NCBI GenBank assembly: GCA_028551475.1
Contig: CM052361.1
Span: forward strand, 23,201,491 to 23,265,490
DNA length: 64,000 nucleotides
From: Casuarina equisetifolia
Lineage: Eukaryota > Streptophyta > Magnoliopsida > Fagales > Casuarinaceae
Direction of reading: 5' to 3'
The first letter of the stretch is position 1. The number at the start of each line of letters is the position of its first letter. A program made the translations under genes and the position numbers. The notes beneath the pieces are model-generated. The model saw only the letters and a program-made list of their open reading frames with translations. It was not told the origin of the DNA and did no database searches. This document shows positions 32,200 to 44,228 of this stretch, one piece after another.

Positions 32200-34300
32200 C
32201 TGCTTTTCTACGCTCCTTTATGACAATAAAACAAACACAGACGGAATCTGAATTTATAAGATTAACTTCAGTGCTTCTCTCAAATTAATCACTAAGAATA
32301 CTAATTTATTTAATTTAAAAGTATATACAAAATAAAAGTCTAACATTGAAAGTATAATTTTTTATAATGAAATTTAAGTAAAAAAATTATTCTATTAATT
32401 ATTGAATTAATTTTTAAATTAAATATTTATATTTTTTAATATAATATTAAATTTTAAGTTGAATTTGTCTCATTTTATGTAACTTTAAATTCAATAGTAA
32501 TTAGTATGTAAGAGCATATATACAAGATAAAAGTCTCATATTAAAAATATGATTTATTATAACAAAATTTAAATAAAGACTTTTTACCTTCTAATAAATA
32601 AAAACTTCAAACGAATCTTATTAATTAAAGTAAAGAAAGTTATATAATTTTTTATTTTAAAATATAAAATTTTTGCTTTTATGAAATTTATAAACTTTTA
32701 ATCTATATTTTTTCTTAATTTTTGTAATTTTTGTTATATTAGAATATATTCTTATATTTTTATATACTATATTACTTTTCGGTGATGTAAATTTATGCTT
32801 TAAAAAAAAAAAAAAGGTCAAATTTCCCCATCACTTAACCTTTGATGGAGAGGATTTGTGTTAAAACATAGTACTTCCTGTCTTTCCAGGAGATGGCATT
32901 GACACTGCTGAAAGACATGGCACAAAGTTACAGACAATGGAATCCGGGGCATCCACTTGGAGGTGCAATCATAGGCTTTGCCTCACGCGTGCACCGCAAT
33001 AGAAAACCAATGCGCTTGTTGCTCTCGGCCACTGCACGCAAGAAGAGACAGTAATTAGTGGGAAACCCATGTTTCGCTTTTGCTCTGTCATCCAAACCTC
33101 GGACGACGAACCACCAGCTCTATCCAGCATCTCCCAGAGAAAAAAGTACACTCAAAAATGGAAATATATTACTTATCTTCATTCTAATATATATTCGAGA
33201 TCCCTTTTCACAACCCACCGTTTCGAAACGCTGCCGTCCGCTGGTCATTTCGAGCCCATTGATGTCGCCTTACGTCTGCTTATCTGGTCCCACTTGTATG
33301 ATATACAAGTTTAATTATCTATTCGTTCACACACTGCCATGCCTAATACAGCCTGTAGTTTGAACCCACAAAAGTCCACACCGATTTGGGATCACAACAC
33401 TTGGTATTAGGACGCGATTGCAACCATTAAAAACTATTATTCCTGTTGTACTAATGAGTTCCACGTTAAAGAATTTATTAAAGCTCTTATTTATATCATT
33501 AATGAGTTGTATTAACTTTTAACTTAATTTTTTAATTATATAAAAAAATTAACATAGCACTAGAATTTAAGATCTCTGTTAACATTGTTATATGTTCATT
33601 AGAAAGTTCAATCTTTTATATATTCACATGAAAATGTTATTTTAAGTGAGATTTGGAAGTTTTCATTATTTATATTTTTATAATTCTTGTAATTCTAAAA
33701 TATGTTTCTATATTTTTATATATTATTTTTATTAATGCACACTTATATTTTTATTAAAAAAAAGTTCAATATTTTTATAAGAGTTAATTCTACAAACGTA
33801 TATTTTAAATTTTACACCAATTATTAACATGTCTTCTGTAATGATTTAATTTAAATAGTATTATGGTACTACTTTATAATATCATACTCATATCTAATTA
33901 AGTTTTAATATTATATTAAAAAATTTAATTCTTTGTAAAACTTAATTTTAGTAAAAAATATATATATGTAAAATTAATATATTTTTATTGATTTAAGCCC
34001 ATGCATTATTAAAAGGTGTTAAAATTATCCAATAATTAGATTATCGATTATCTTAGATCTGATTAATGACTTTCACAATTGAGAATTCTGATTTTTTAAC
34101 GTAAACCATCCTTTTTCTTTTTTCCCAAAAAAAAAATCAATTGTGCATTTAATGAGGACATTGCTAATCCCAACCTAACACTGACAAGACGAGCATAATT
34201 AGGGAGGTGGGGCCTAGATTCGTCAATTCTATGAGAAAAAGACGCCAGAAACCAAACAACGTTTGCCTCGTTAGGAATCTTCTTGGCACGATCGGCGAGT
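32200..34300. other. Long AT-rich intergenic region
   Basis: Very AT-rich, with several near-identical AT words (for example 'aaaagtct(a/c)a(t/c)att(g/a)aaa' at about 32335 and 32540), but no gene. A short less AT-rich stretch at 32880-33330 has small overlapping open frames on both strands without recognisable domains. Confidence 0.45.
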
Positions 34301-34549
34301 AGTTGAATTCAAACTCGGCGTCCCCAACCTTGTCTCTCTCCACCCGTAAGTCAGCAACGCTCCTCAACGCGCCAACCCTATTTCCCGTCGGCATTATTAT
34401 GTACTTTTTCCTTTTGTCTTTAATATGCCCACGCTCCCTAATTACCCCCCAGGACTTTCACCGAAGCAGACGCTGCCGCGTAGACTTCACTCAAGTGCGG
34501 CTTCGCGTGCCTTAAAAGCCTCCACGCCTCTGACTCATTTCTCAAGCTC

Positions 34550-34641
34550 TTACTTTTTCTCTCTCGAGCTCTCTCTATTTAGTGCACTCGCCGGTGATCG
34601 GAGATTTAGGAAGCAGATCTGAGACGAGAAGGTGGATAGGG
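34550..34641 (+). promoter_or_regulatory. Pyrimidine-rich leader of the RDUF-like gene
   Basis: A CT-rich patch (ctttttctctctcgagctc, about 34552-34570) precedes the start codon by about 80 bp. Such Y-patches are common near plant transcription starts, so this probably marks the core promoter and 5' UTR. Confidence 0.4.
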
Positions 34642-35745
34642 ATGTCATCGCCTGCAACGTCGTATTGGTGTTACAGATGCTCGCGCTTCGTTCGTATGTG
34701 GGCGGAGGATAGTCTTACCTGCCCGTACTGCGACAGTGGGTTCATCGAGGAGATCGACGCTGCTCCTCCTGCTGCAGATAATCACCCACGATTTGCTACC
34801 TCTGATATGTACTTATTCGGATCCAACGGACAAGACTCAGACCGAGCTTCCAGCCCTGTTTCGCGCCGGAGTCGCCGGAGATCGGGCAACCGTTCGCCGT
34901 TCAACCCGGTCATAGTCCTCCGAGGTGGAGCTGCGGACTCTGCCTCCGAAGGAGAGAGGCAAAGCTTTGAGCTGTACTACGACGACGGAGCTGGGTCGGG
35001 ACTCCGGCCACTTCCGGCGAGCATGTCGGAGTTCCTGATGGGTTCGGGATTCGATCGGTTGCTGGAGCAGCTGGCCCAGATCGAAGTAACAGGGTTGGGT
35101 CGACCAGAGAACCCTCCGGCATCGAAAGCGGCGATAGAGTCTCTGCCGACGATCGAAATCGATTGTGGTCATGTCAAATCCGAGTCCCACTGTGCGGTCT
35201 GCAAGGAAGCGTTTGAGTTGGGGTCTGAGGCTCGGGAAATGCCGTGCAAGCACATATACCACTCTGACTGTATCCTTCCCTGGCTCTCGCTTCGAAACTC
35301 GTGCCCGGTTTGCCGGCATGAGCTGCCGAGCGAGCGAAACGAGGCTGAGATTTCGCCTGACGAGGCGGTGGGTCTGACTATATGGAGGCTCCCCGGGGGT
35401 GGGTTCGCAGTGGGGAGGTTTTCCGGGGGAAGAAGAGCGGCGGCGGAGAGAGAGCTCCCCGTCGTGTACACCGAAATGGATGGTGGGTTCGGCCCGGGTG
35501 GGACTCCAAGACGGGTTTCCTGGGCTTCAAGAACAACCAGAGGGCAAGAGAGTGGTGGATTTCGGAGGGCTTTCCGAAGCTTGTTCTCGTTCTTGAGATT
35601 CAGGTCGAATTCTTCCGGTTCTGAATCTGGATCCATGAGAAGAAGTCGGAGCAATTCTGGGGGTTCCGCGTTGGACAGGCACGTCCGGAGGCGGAGCAGA
35701 GCCTGGGTGTTGGAGGATCACAGCGGTGGTGAAGGAAGGTGGTGA
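34642..35745 (+). CDS. RDUF2: RING-H2 E3 ubiquitin ligase, RDUF1/RDUF2-like (DUF1117)
   Basis: Intact single-exon gene of 367 codons. The ATG at 34642 gives the conserved start [13 protein letters not shown]. An N-terminal zinc ribbon has Cys10, 13, 27 and 30 (CYRC...CPYC). A central linker ends in [17 protein letters not shown]. The RING-H2 finger spans about residues 184-224 ([26 protein letters not shown]). The C-terminal DUF1117 region carries [17 protein letters not shown] and is Arg/Ser-rich. This order is that of Arabidopsis RDUF1/RDUF2, cytosolic or nuclear ligases that transfer ubiquitin and act in ABA-dependent drought responses. The choice between RDUF1 and RDUF2 is uncertain, and targets are unknown. 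No intron is typical of the family. The coding region is distinctly GC-rich compared with its flanks. Confidence 0.93.
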   Translation: MSSPATSYWCYRCSRFVRMWAEDSLTCPYCDSGFIEEIDAAPPAADNHPRFATSDMYLFGSNGQDSDRASSPVSRRSRRRSGNRSPFNPVIVLRGGAADSASEGERQSFELYYDDGAGSGLRPLPASMSEFLMGSGFDRLLEQLAQIEVTGLGRPENPPASKAAIESLPTIEIDCGHVKSESHCAVCKEAFELGSEAREMPCKHIYHSDCILPWLSLRNSCPVCRHELPSERNEAEISPDEAVGLTIWRLPGGGFAVGRFSGGRRAAAERELPVVYTEMDGGFGPGGTPRRVSWASRTTRGQESGGFRRAFRSLFSFLRFRSNSSGSESGSMRRSRSNSGGSALDRHVRRRSRAWVLEDHSGGEGRW

Positions 35746-36191
35746 TCATCTTTCCTTGGCTACCCACACCGACAAATTTTGGATTCCATCTCTTTGTTCG
35801 ATATCTTGGTTGATTGGGAACAATATGTAGAAGCAAGCACTCGTTTTTGCTGTAAATACCGTTGAATTTCAAGCTAAAAGACCAAATTCTTTGGAAGTTT
35901 TCCATGAAATGGAGGCTGAGCAGAGACTGTGCCACTTCCATTAATTACGCTTCTGAAACTCACTTTAGCTGGCCCTGAAAATGGTAGGAAAGGCACATGG
36001 TGGGTGAGCAAAAGGGGTAGAAAGAATTTCAAATTTGGAAATATACCAGCCAGAAGGCCATAATTGGAAGCATATTCTTTATTTCTTTGTTCTAATTTGT
36101 TGTAAACTTTAGCCTCAGTCTTCTGTAAAATTCTTTCCTTGGCGATCAATTTATTAAGCAATTGTCGATCTCCCTCTGCATTTGTCTCACT

Positions 36192-36211
36192 CTCCGCCGC
36201 TAACGGCGGAG
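36192..36211. other. Perfect GC-rich hairpin
   Basis: CTCCGCCG, loop CTAA, CGGCGGAG: an 8-bp perfect stem with a 4-nt loop in otherwise AT-rich DNA. It is not followed by a T-run on the + strand, and no transcript is implied. Confidence 0.5.
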
Positions 36212-36760
36212 CGATTAATATTCCGATAGTCCGACAGTAATTGCTGGACCTGCCTTTCGGCAAAATTATGCAAGACCAAAATAGTGGACTTGTAGGACCC
36301 AAAGTAAATCACCACGGCATGTGCCTGCCTTTCGAGGGGCATTCATTGCCTTTTAGCTCATGCAATCCAGCAGTGTCCTTAAGGTATCCTGGAAAAAAGG
36401 GTAGCATTTATCCTCCTTTTGGCCATCCATTAGAAATACTTTCTACATATAAAGAGCTACAGTATATAGGAATATTATTCCACCTTTTTCACTTGAAACC
36501 CTTTTACATAGAGCATATTAGGGATGTGAGATTCGCATCTAAACTTTATCCACTTTGAAATGATACATAAATTATGATAGATATTTCTAGACTCATCCAG
36601 TTAAAACATTTCTATATATAAAAAAATACAAATTCTACACACTTCATGTTAGATTGTGTGGATTTTATTGTCAGTTGAGTAATAAAGTTTAATATCGAAT
36701 CAAAAGAAGGATCCACTTTAGAACCCCTATTGGGTTCCTTTGATTTGAATCCATGCATTA

Positions 36761-36900
36761 CCCACAAAATATTACAACATAATAATTTAATAGCTTGACC
36801 ATCATAATAAGGGGCATTGCTCTATCTTTACCTACATAATATTACAATATAATAATTTAATAGTTTAGTCATTATAGTGAATGATGTGTTGAATTGTACG
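36761..36900. repeat. 70-bp tandem duplication
   Basis: 'attacaacataataatttaa' at 36771 recurs as 'attacaatataataatttaa' at 36841, and 'tagcttgaccatcataat' recurs as 'tagtttagtcattatagt'. Offset is 70 bp with scattered differences. Confidence 0.75.
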
Positions 36901-39389
36901 ACATCATAATAAGCCTGTTAATATCTTAATACTTCAAAATATTTTTATATATGAAAATGTAATAGAAAATTTATAGGATTATCCATTTAGATTTTAACAA
37001 TATATATTCAGATTTTATTCTTGAAGTTTCTTGTGAGAATAAAAAAAATTTCTTAGATCCAATGTTATGATTTGGTATGACAGCCAAGCTTTCCATTTTT
37101 TGTGGGCTTCTTATCCTTTTCAAGTGGTTGAACCGTAGGGTCAGATGTTTGCTTAGTTGCTCAAGTATGTTCCCCCAACTACTTAGTGAGAAAGTCATAT
37201 TCCCAAGGGCCCCTTTGGTCACGAGGAAAATATTTTAGTACCTTCCTTTTAGAGCACTGAAAAATTGAAACCCATCCTGCCTTCTTAATACCCACAGAAT
37301 TGGGCGACTGCTCCTGCTCAGGCGGCTAGTATTTACGACTGGTGCCATTGTCTGCCGATGTAAAATATGCCAGCTGGGGCTGCACCAACTTTCGGCGACG
37401 TGGTCAAGGCTTCAGCCAGCCGACCAAGCACCGACGACTTTGTGGATCCACACTCTGACACGTAAAGAACTCTTGACAAAAATACCATGTGACGAAAACG
37501 TTATTAGACTTTCTTTCTCCCTTCAATCATTTCTCTTTAAAGTATTTATAAAGAATAAAAATATTTATTATAATATTGATCATGTGAGACAGAAATATAT
37601 AAATTTTAACACATTCTTTTTTCTTTTTCTTTTTTGAGTTAGGTAAGAGGATGGAAAATAGTGTTTTGAACACCAATCATTTAGGTTGGAATCCTTTGAT
37701 AACTACGCTTGAGTTACTAGGCAAGTGATGATGTATTGTTTTACCTTAACCGTGAAGAAAGAACTTTTAACATCGGCTCAATTTGCGAGAAATTAAAATG
37801 TTAAGTTCCATCTTTTGCATTTTTATTCATGGACTCATACCTATGGGCCAATATTCTTCCTATATTAGAGATGAGGAGGTATGTTAATTCCAACAAAAAT
37901 ACAATAAATAAATAAATAAATAAATGAATTTATTTGAGAGGGGTTTATAAACAAATGAATGTGTTTACTTAAATATTTTTAGATTTTATGTTGGATATGA
38001 ATTGTTTTCTATAATTTCTTATATAGTATAAGAAACCAAGTTAATCCACTTTAATTCTTATTCATTTTTAAACCATTTAAGTGTGTTCAATAAACCAAGG
38101 TGTTAAAAATAAAAGTCTTATATCAAAATATATAATCGTTTAATAATGTTTATATTTTGGATCTAGTTCCTCTACCCACTAGTTAGTTTTTAGGTTGTAC
38201 CTTATGCTTATTTTACAAGAATATATTGTTATTGATGAAATATGATTTTTGATACTCTATTATTGTTAGAAATTTGGAGTAAAAATCAGTAAAGTTAGAT
38301 ATATTTTAAATATATTCTAAGAATACTTTAGAAATTATTTTTCTTTATATTAATAGATTTTTTAAGTGGTATCTAGCCAAGATTCATGGATATTAGGATT
38401 CCTTTTAATGTTAGTTTAAAAGGAGAAGATCATAAACAAAATTAAAGAGCAAAAATAAATAAATAAAAGGAGGTCACACCTCAAAAGGGTAGCAACCATG
38501 GCATTGTTTTGCATCATATCTACCAGCCAAGAGACAATTTAGTATGTAGATATTGGAGATGCAACTTGATGAAGGTGTTTTATGAGTGCTAAGAGAGATG
38601 TGATAAGTTTTATAATAAACACATTTGTATTTTCCTGAAAAGACTTAATAAGAAGAAAATGGTGGATGCATGACATTGTATTAGTTTGAACTACTTTATA
38701 TCTTTTGTCTCAAATAATATATGTGTTTATGTATTCATGTGGTAATCCTTTTCCTCAATTATTATAATATATACTTCGTGCCTCAAAACTAATTTTAAGG
38801 AAAATAATAATTAAAATATTAATAATGTAGGATATTCATTTGGATTGAAACATTAAAAAAAAAGTCTTTTAAACAATTTTTTACATAAAATTTTCTACGT
38901 AAAAATAGAAAAGAAAATATTTATTTTAAAAATATATATAATCAATTTGTTTTGAAGTTTGTTTTAAAGGAAATTGATCTTTTTCATGGTTGATTACTTA
39001 GTTTTAGCTATAAACTTTGTTTGGTTGTATTTCACATTCAATTCGGTGCAGGATTTAATTTTCCCAGTGACCTTTTACTTGTTTACCAATTAATCTCTTC
39101 CAAGGTCTGAGGAAAAGGAATAGTATTAATTGAGTGGAAAGAAACGTCAATAATACCATTTATTTTTTCAGATAAGCTTAATCCATCAGTTTAAATTATA
39201 TGCCTAAAATTTCCTCAGAAAGATAATATAAAATTTCCTTATAAAATTACGAGGGTTGGGCTCTCTGAAAGCTATTATTTTAATTAAGTGGAGAAGAGAT
39301 TTTTAAAATTAAGATAATTTATATTACGAAATAGACCTTGGTGCCCTTGCATGTGCTAAAAGCTGTCTGGCGCCTGTCGGATCAAGTAA

Positions 39390-39399
39390 GCCACGTGGC
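39390..39399. promoter_or_regulatory. G-box/ABRE upstream of SDIR1
   Basis: GCCACGTGGC is a perfect 10-bp palindrome containing the G-box CACGTG and the ABA-responsive core ACGTGGC. It lies about 180 bp upstream of the inferred 5' UTR intron donor (39568). ABF/AREB bZIP factors bind this motif. Use by SDIR1 is inferred from position only. Confidence 0.6.
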
Positions 39400-39469
39400 A
39401 GAGCGTCTAGATCCTCCCATAATATTTGAATTACGCACACAAATTCGGTAGTTAAATGCGCACGTATGA

Positions 39470-41739
39470 GAAACAGTTGGGACGACAAGAGCATTATCGG
39501 AACCACAACAAACAAAAGGACAGGAACCTTCGATCTGTGTACTATTTCATCTCCGACGTTGGGCTCCGTAAGTTCTTTCCTGCTCTTGATTTCCACTCTG
39601 TTTGGTTCCCGAGAAAGTATAATTTCTTAGATTTCAATGTCACTTGTACGTTGTTGCCTTTTGGGTTTTCAGCAATTCCTTTAAGTTAGCCTGGATTTCT
39701 CTTTGTTTGGTCGGGAATTAGGACAATGACAATGACAATGAGAATGCTGGGTTCATGGTTTTTCCTGATTTTAGAGCATTTCAATGGAGAGGTTTCAATT
39801 GGGATTTTTTGTAGGGTCATCCACGAGATCTTTTTTCTGTTTAATTTTGATGGCTGAATCTCGTGTTTGTTGCTTCGATGATTACAATTCCTGTTTCCTT
39901 CAGGAAAATGTAAGCGTGCTTAGTCCCACCCCAGTCCTATGCGGATTACCGTCAGGAAAGTGTCTCATTAAAGAGGAACTCAAGAGCATGAAATGATAAT
40001 GGTGAAAGAGAAAGAAAGGAATTTTTATCTCCTCCCATTCGTGGGTTGTCTGATAATGTCGTTATTACTTTATAGACAGCTTTATTTCTGAAATGGCCGG
40101 GGGAATCATTACTAAGATCATAGTCTTTGAGTGAAGTATTACAAGTTATGCTTCGGTGATCTGGGCCATACTTCAGAAAATTAGTGCAGTGTTCAGAAGG
40201 TGTGCTTTACATCTTTAGGAGTAATTCTTCAGTAATCCGGGATAAAATGTAATCTTCTTTTACATAACAGTAGATCAGTAATCCGGGATAAAATGTAATC
40301 TTCTTTTACATAACAGTAGAGCTTTCTCAACTTGTAGGCTCTTTTCAATTTCTTGATCAATGATCTGATAAGTCATGCCCTTGATATTTGACGTGATTGT
40401 CCATGAACAATATGTTTGTTGAAAAGCTTGTTTCGTTTGGAATTCCTCGAGTGCTTCCACTAACTGATTGGTGGTTGAGGTACTCATTATTTGCATCTCT
40501 ATAAAACAATGTCCGTGTCATGACTTTGCAGATAGATATATTCAAACCGTTGAGTATAAAGGCTTCTTCAGTACATCTCATATTAATAGTCTAAAAATAA
40601 TTAAGCATATTTTGACCATCCAATTTATCCTTGCGGATGAGTAACTATGATTTAATATTTTAATTTTAAAATCTTGGCAGAGGAACTTCTTACTTCTATA
40701 ATTTAATTTGGCATTAGTAACTACCCATATAGAAATATCTTGTCGGTGCTGTTATGTTGTTAAAGAGTTTGAGATCTGGTGCTTGGATTTCAGGCTCAGG
40801 TCCTGGTTTAGATACATTTCTTTTCTACATATTTCCGATGTGAGACAAGTTCCTGCCCCATTCTCATCACATGATGAGTAGAAATAAGTTCCTTTTTAGT
40901 TTTAGCAGCTACTTAAACTTCTAATTCTAAACATCAAGCACTACCAGATTATCAATATGCCCTCCTGACTCTGCTTGTCCCTGAATTCACAAGAAAGCTC
41001 TTTCCTGCCTTCTCTGATTTATGAGATGTGAGCGCAAATGCACTTGCAAAATGATTCCATGAATGGCTAATAGCTACTTGATGCTGATTTTACTGGTATG
41101 GAGGTGTTTGGGTTGGGTAACTGATAAATTTGATTTCTCATGTTGTATGCTCAAGTGCTGCTTAGTATTTTGTTGTTAATTTTTTTTTTGTCCACTAATT
41201 TTTGGGAAGATTTTGAGACGTACTATAACTTGTATAAAGTTTACTAAGATATCTAACTTCTTGTATATGAACTAAATGCAAAAACTTGCTGCTGACATCT
41301 TGGGAAATCTGTTGAAGATATTGAGTTCGAATCTAGAAGTTTGGTTAGTGCGGTTAAGATTCAGAGCATAAGATTGTATTTGATCTGTGTGAAGAGGTAG
41401 AGTTTAACCTGCTTCTACTTTTGTAAATCTCCTGTGGAAGTTCTTAGCAGGACCATTGTTTGTCCTAATCATGTGCTTATTTGGGGTTTTGGAATCTGGA
41501 CTTACTTTTATGGATGTGTATATTAGGCTAACTGCCGGGTCTTACTGATCCTTGTATTTAGTTTAGAACTAATGTCAATATGTGCTAAATCCTGAATATT
41601 TAGTGTGCTCTGCACTTGCATTTTAGCCTGTGTTAGAATTGTATATTCTTGAAAGATTTTAGGTTTGATGATTTGCTAGACATACTGTTGGACTTACTAT
41701 ATTTAAGCATAGTTTAATAATACCAAATAATTTTTGAAG
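39470..41739 (+). other. Probable 5' UTR exon and long 5' UTR intron of SDIR1
   Basis: A less AT-rich stretch at about 39470-39567 ends in the good donor 'gggctcc|gtaagttc' (GT at 39568). The next acceptor directly ahead of the SDIR1 start is 'tttttgaag' ending at 41739, 18 bp before the ATG at 41758. The 2.2 kb between shows no gene. The T-rich texture and donor strength support a leader intron, but there is no transcript evidence. It contains a perfect 46-bp tandem duplication. Confidence 0.5.
40229..40320. repeat. Perfect 46-bp tandem duplication
   Basis: The unit starting 'tcagtaatccgggataaaat' at 40229 repeats without difference at 40275 and ends at 40320. Lack of any mismatch suggests a very recent event, or an assembly artefact. 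It lies in the probable SDIR1 5' UTR intron. Confidence 0.9.
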
Positions 41740-41757
41740 GAAGAGCAATTTGGAGCC

Positions 41758-44228
41758 ATGAGTTTTGTCTTTCGAGGGAGTAGAGGAGATATTGAAAGCG
41801 GATTTCCAGGATTTATTCCTGAACCACCTGCAGTGGTACTTCCAGACATTCCTACATGCCTGTCTGCATATTTCACACTCTTTTCCAGTACCTCAAGTAC
41901 ATTATATCTGTTGACTTTGGGATTTTAAACTTGTCATAATGCTGATTGTGCCTTGTTCCTTTCAGCGTATTCATACAAGTCGCCCAGTTAATACTAATTC
42001 CCTTGCTTTTCTTGTTACAGGTAAGGTATTTGATTCTATCTTTTTTTTTTTGGGTTCCATTCACTTGCTTTTCCTAATCCATATCTTCACCTCTTTGTTC
42101 TGCAGTTATTTTGCTTTTCATGATTTTGAACTCTCATCAGATGTCACCAAACTTTTTGGTATGTTCTCCACCAGCATTTCACATGGGCATGTAGTTGAGA
42201 TTCTGGGAAGTGATTACAAGGCATCTAATTTGCACACGAGTTAAGCTGGTAACCTTGTTTAATCATGCACGCAGCTCTGGGTAGTTTTGGGTGTCTTTTT
42301 GATGGCTACAACCCTTAGGATGTATGCAACTTGCCAACAACTTCAGGCTCAGGCACGGGCTCATGCTGCAGCGGGAAGTAACTTGCTTGGCCATACTGAA
42401 CTGCGACTGCACATGCCACCATCAATAGCTTTGGCAACAAGAGGACGATTACAAGGATTGAGACTCCAGCTTGCACTTCTTGACCGAGAGTTTGATGATC
42501 TAGGTACTATCCTTTTTGTTGAAATATACATTTTGCCTTTGCATGATGGTATCAGCTCCTGCAAGTTGGAAGTCCAAATGCAAATACCCATAGAAATGCT
42601 TGCTTTGTGGTCCCCTTTTAGGTGTTCTGTCTCTGGTTTACCTAATGATGAATTATTCTATTCACTGTGATACAGATTATGATACTCTTAGGGCGTTGGA
42701 CTCTGATAATACTTCCACAACCCCAATGAGTGAGGAAGAGATAAATGCGTTACCTGTTCACAAGTATAGGGTTGCTGGCTCAATGAAGTAAGTTAAAGAG
42801 ATTTGTGGACGTGAATATGTTGTGTTCTCAAGTGATACTATGATCTTTTTCTCTTCTGCAGTTCTTATTATATGGATAGCTCAGACATTTTGGTATCATC
42901 AAATCTTTATCAAACCTAGCCTTTATTGTCCCCTTAGGAAAGGTTACTAACTTTTCATTTCAACCATTACATTTATGGTGATAAAGAAGCGTGGTAAGCT
43001 TGTAACTCTGTGAAATATTCTGTTCTGTGTAACTAATGAAACTGTCCTTGACTTAATTTGTTCAATGACTATGAGAAGATCCTTAGAAAGTTATATCCTT
43101 TGACTAACCTGGATAAGAGAGGAACACATCCTTCCAGAAATGCTTAGGGAAATACTTTTATGTCTAAAATACTGTATTCTATAAGAATGCTGGTTTTTGC
43201 TGAAAGTATGTTAAGTTTGCACAGATCTCCATTGTTCCACGACAATAGTTAAAATGATTATTTTTTTTTTCTCTCTCGGATGGCAGCAGCTCATCACCGC
43301 AAAAGGAGTCATCTTCTTCAGGCGCAGCTCAGGTTTTATTTTCTTTGAACTTTTATTTTCTTTAGTTTTAGTTGAATGAATCAATAAGAGAAAGGCCTGT
43401 GATAAGAACATCGATGATGCCCCTGGGGAAGAAGAAACAACTGCATTTGACAGATTCTTTGCTTTGGAAGTTCATATTTTGCCGATATTCCTTCCCGGTT
43501 AAACTAATTATAGCACCTTCCTGCAATTAAAGTGGTAGTTTTCTTCTCTGCAAGCAGGCTAAGCAAGACTCTAGAAAGACTGACGGCAGTATAAAAGTTT
43601 CAGAAGATGAACTGACATGCAGCATTTGCTTGGAGCAAGTAAATATGGGGGAGCTTGTTCGTAGCTTGCCATGTTTGCATCAGGTTATTGTTTTCTGCCA
43701 TATTAAACCCAATCCAGTATTCTCATAATTTTTTATGATTTCTTATTACTGATGCACGGGTACTAAGTCGTAAATTCTGTCTAGAAGGAGCCAAGTTAAG
43801 ACTACGACTTTTTTCCTTTGGTGGGGTTTGGCGGAGGTACTATCAGTGAATATATCATACCTGTATAATAAACTATAACTCTAGGCTTAAACTGTCACTA
43901 TAATCTCCTGATTCCTGAATTTTGCACAAACATATCAATGCAATACCTTATTCCTAATATCACAACATATTTCTTTTTGTTCTTCTCCTTTTTTTTTTTT
44001 TTTTTTGGTTGGGGGCAAAGGGAAATTGATGCAACTTCCTGTTCAAGTTTTCTTAGCAACTTATATTTCCAAAACTTCTGATATCGGCTTTCCTTTTGGC
44101 AGTTCCATGCTAATTGCATCGATCCATGGCTGCGGCAACAAGGCACATGCCCTGTTTGTAAATTCAAGGTGGGATCCGGATGGCAGGATAGCAGGGCAAA
44201 TGAATCTGATGGTTCAGACATCGTTTAA
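41758..44228 (+). CDS. SDIR1: SDIR1 RING-H2 E3 ubiquitin ligase, eight coding exons
   Basis: Encodes 274 residues, close to Arabidopsis SDIR1 (273). Coding exons by GT..AG borders: 41758-41835, 41966-42020, 42106-42158, 42275-42503, 42676-42787, 43287-43332, 43558-43683 and 44103-44228; they sum to 825 nt and stay in phase. The start [15 protein letters not shown] is the SDIR1 signature. Two TM segments ([14 protein letters not shown] and [15 protein letters not shown]) place it in an internal membrane. After [18 protein letters not shown] and [14 protein letters not shown] comes a RING-H2 with C212, C215, C230, H232, H235, C238, C249 and C252. SDIR1 is an ER-membrane E3 that promotes ABA signalling in salt and drought stress. 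All key residues are present. Exon 6 has a NAGNAG acceptor. Partial duplicates lie downstream. Confidence 0.96.

Larger units (their letters stand above)
35746..39380. other. Intergenic region between the two RING genes
   Basis: Includes the RDUF-like 3' UTR and long AT-rich DNA. A minus-strand frame at 36302-35874 has a Lys/Glu-rich helical-looking stretch (LLNKLIAKERILQKTEAKV), but no start context or homology that I recognise. A tetranucleotide (AAAT)n repeat lies at about 37903-37926. No other gene is seen. Confidence 0.5.

Noticed and set aside
34837-35654. Long antisense and alternative-frame open frames across the RDUF-like gene
   Set aside because: GC-rich coding DNA gives long shadow frames. 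Only the + strand frame has zinc ribbon, RING-H2 and DUF1117 motifs.
35874-36302. A separate 142-codon minus-strand gene
   Set aside because: There is no recognisable domain, it overlaps the RDUF-like 3' flank and a hairpin, and no start or promoter context was found. It is kept only as a note in the intergenic entry.
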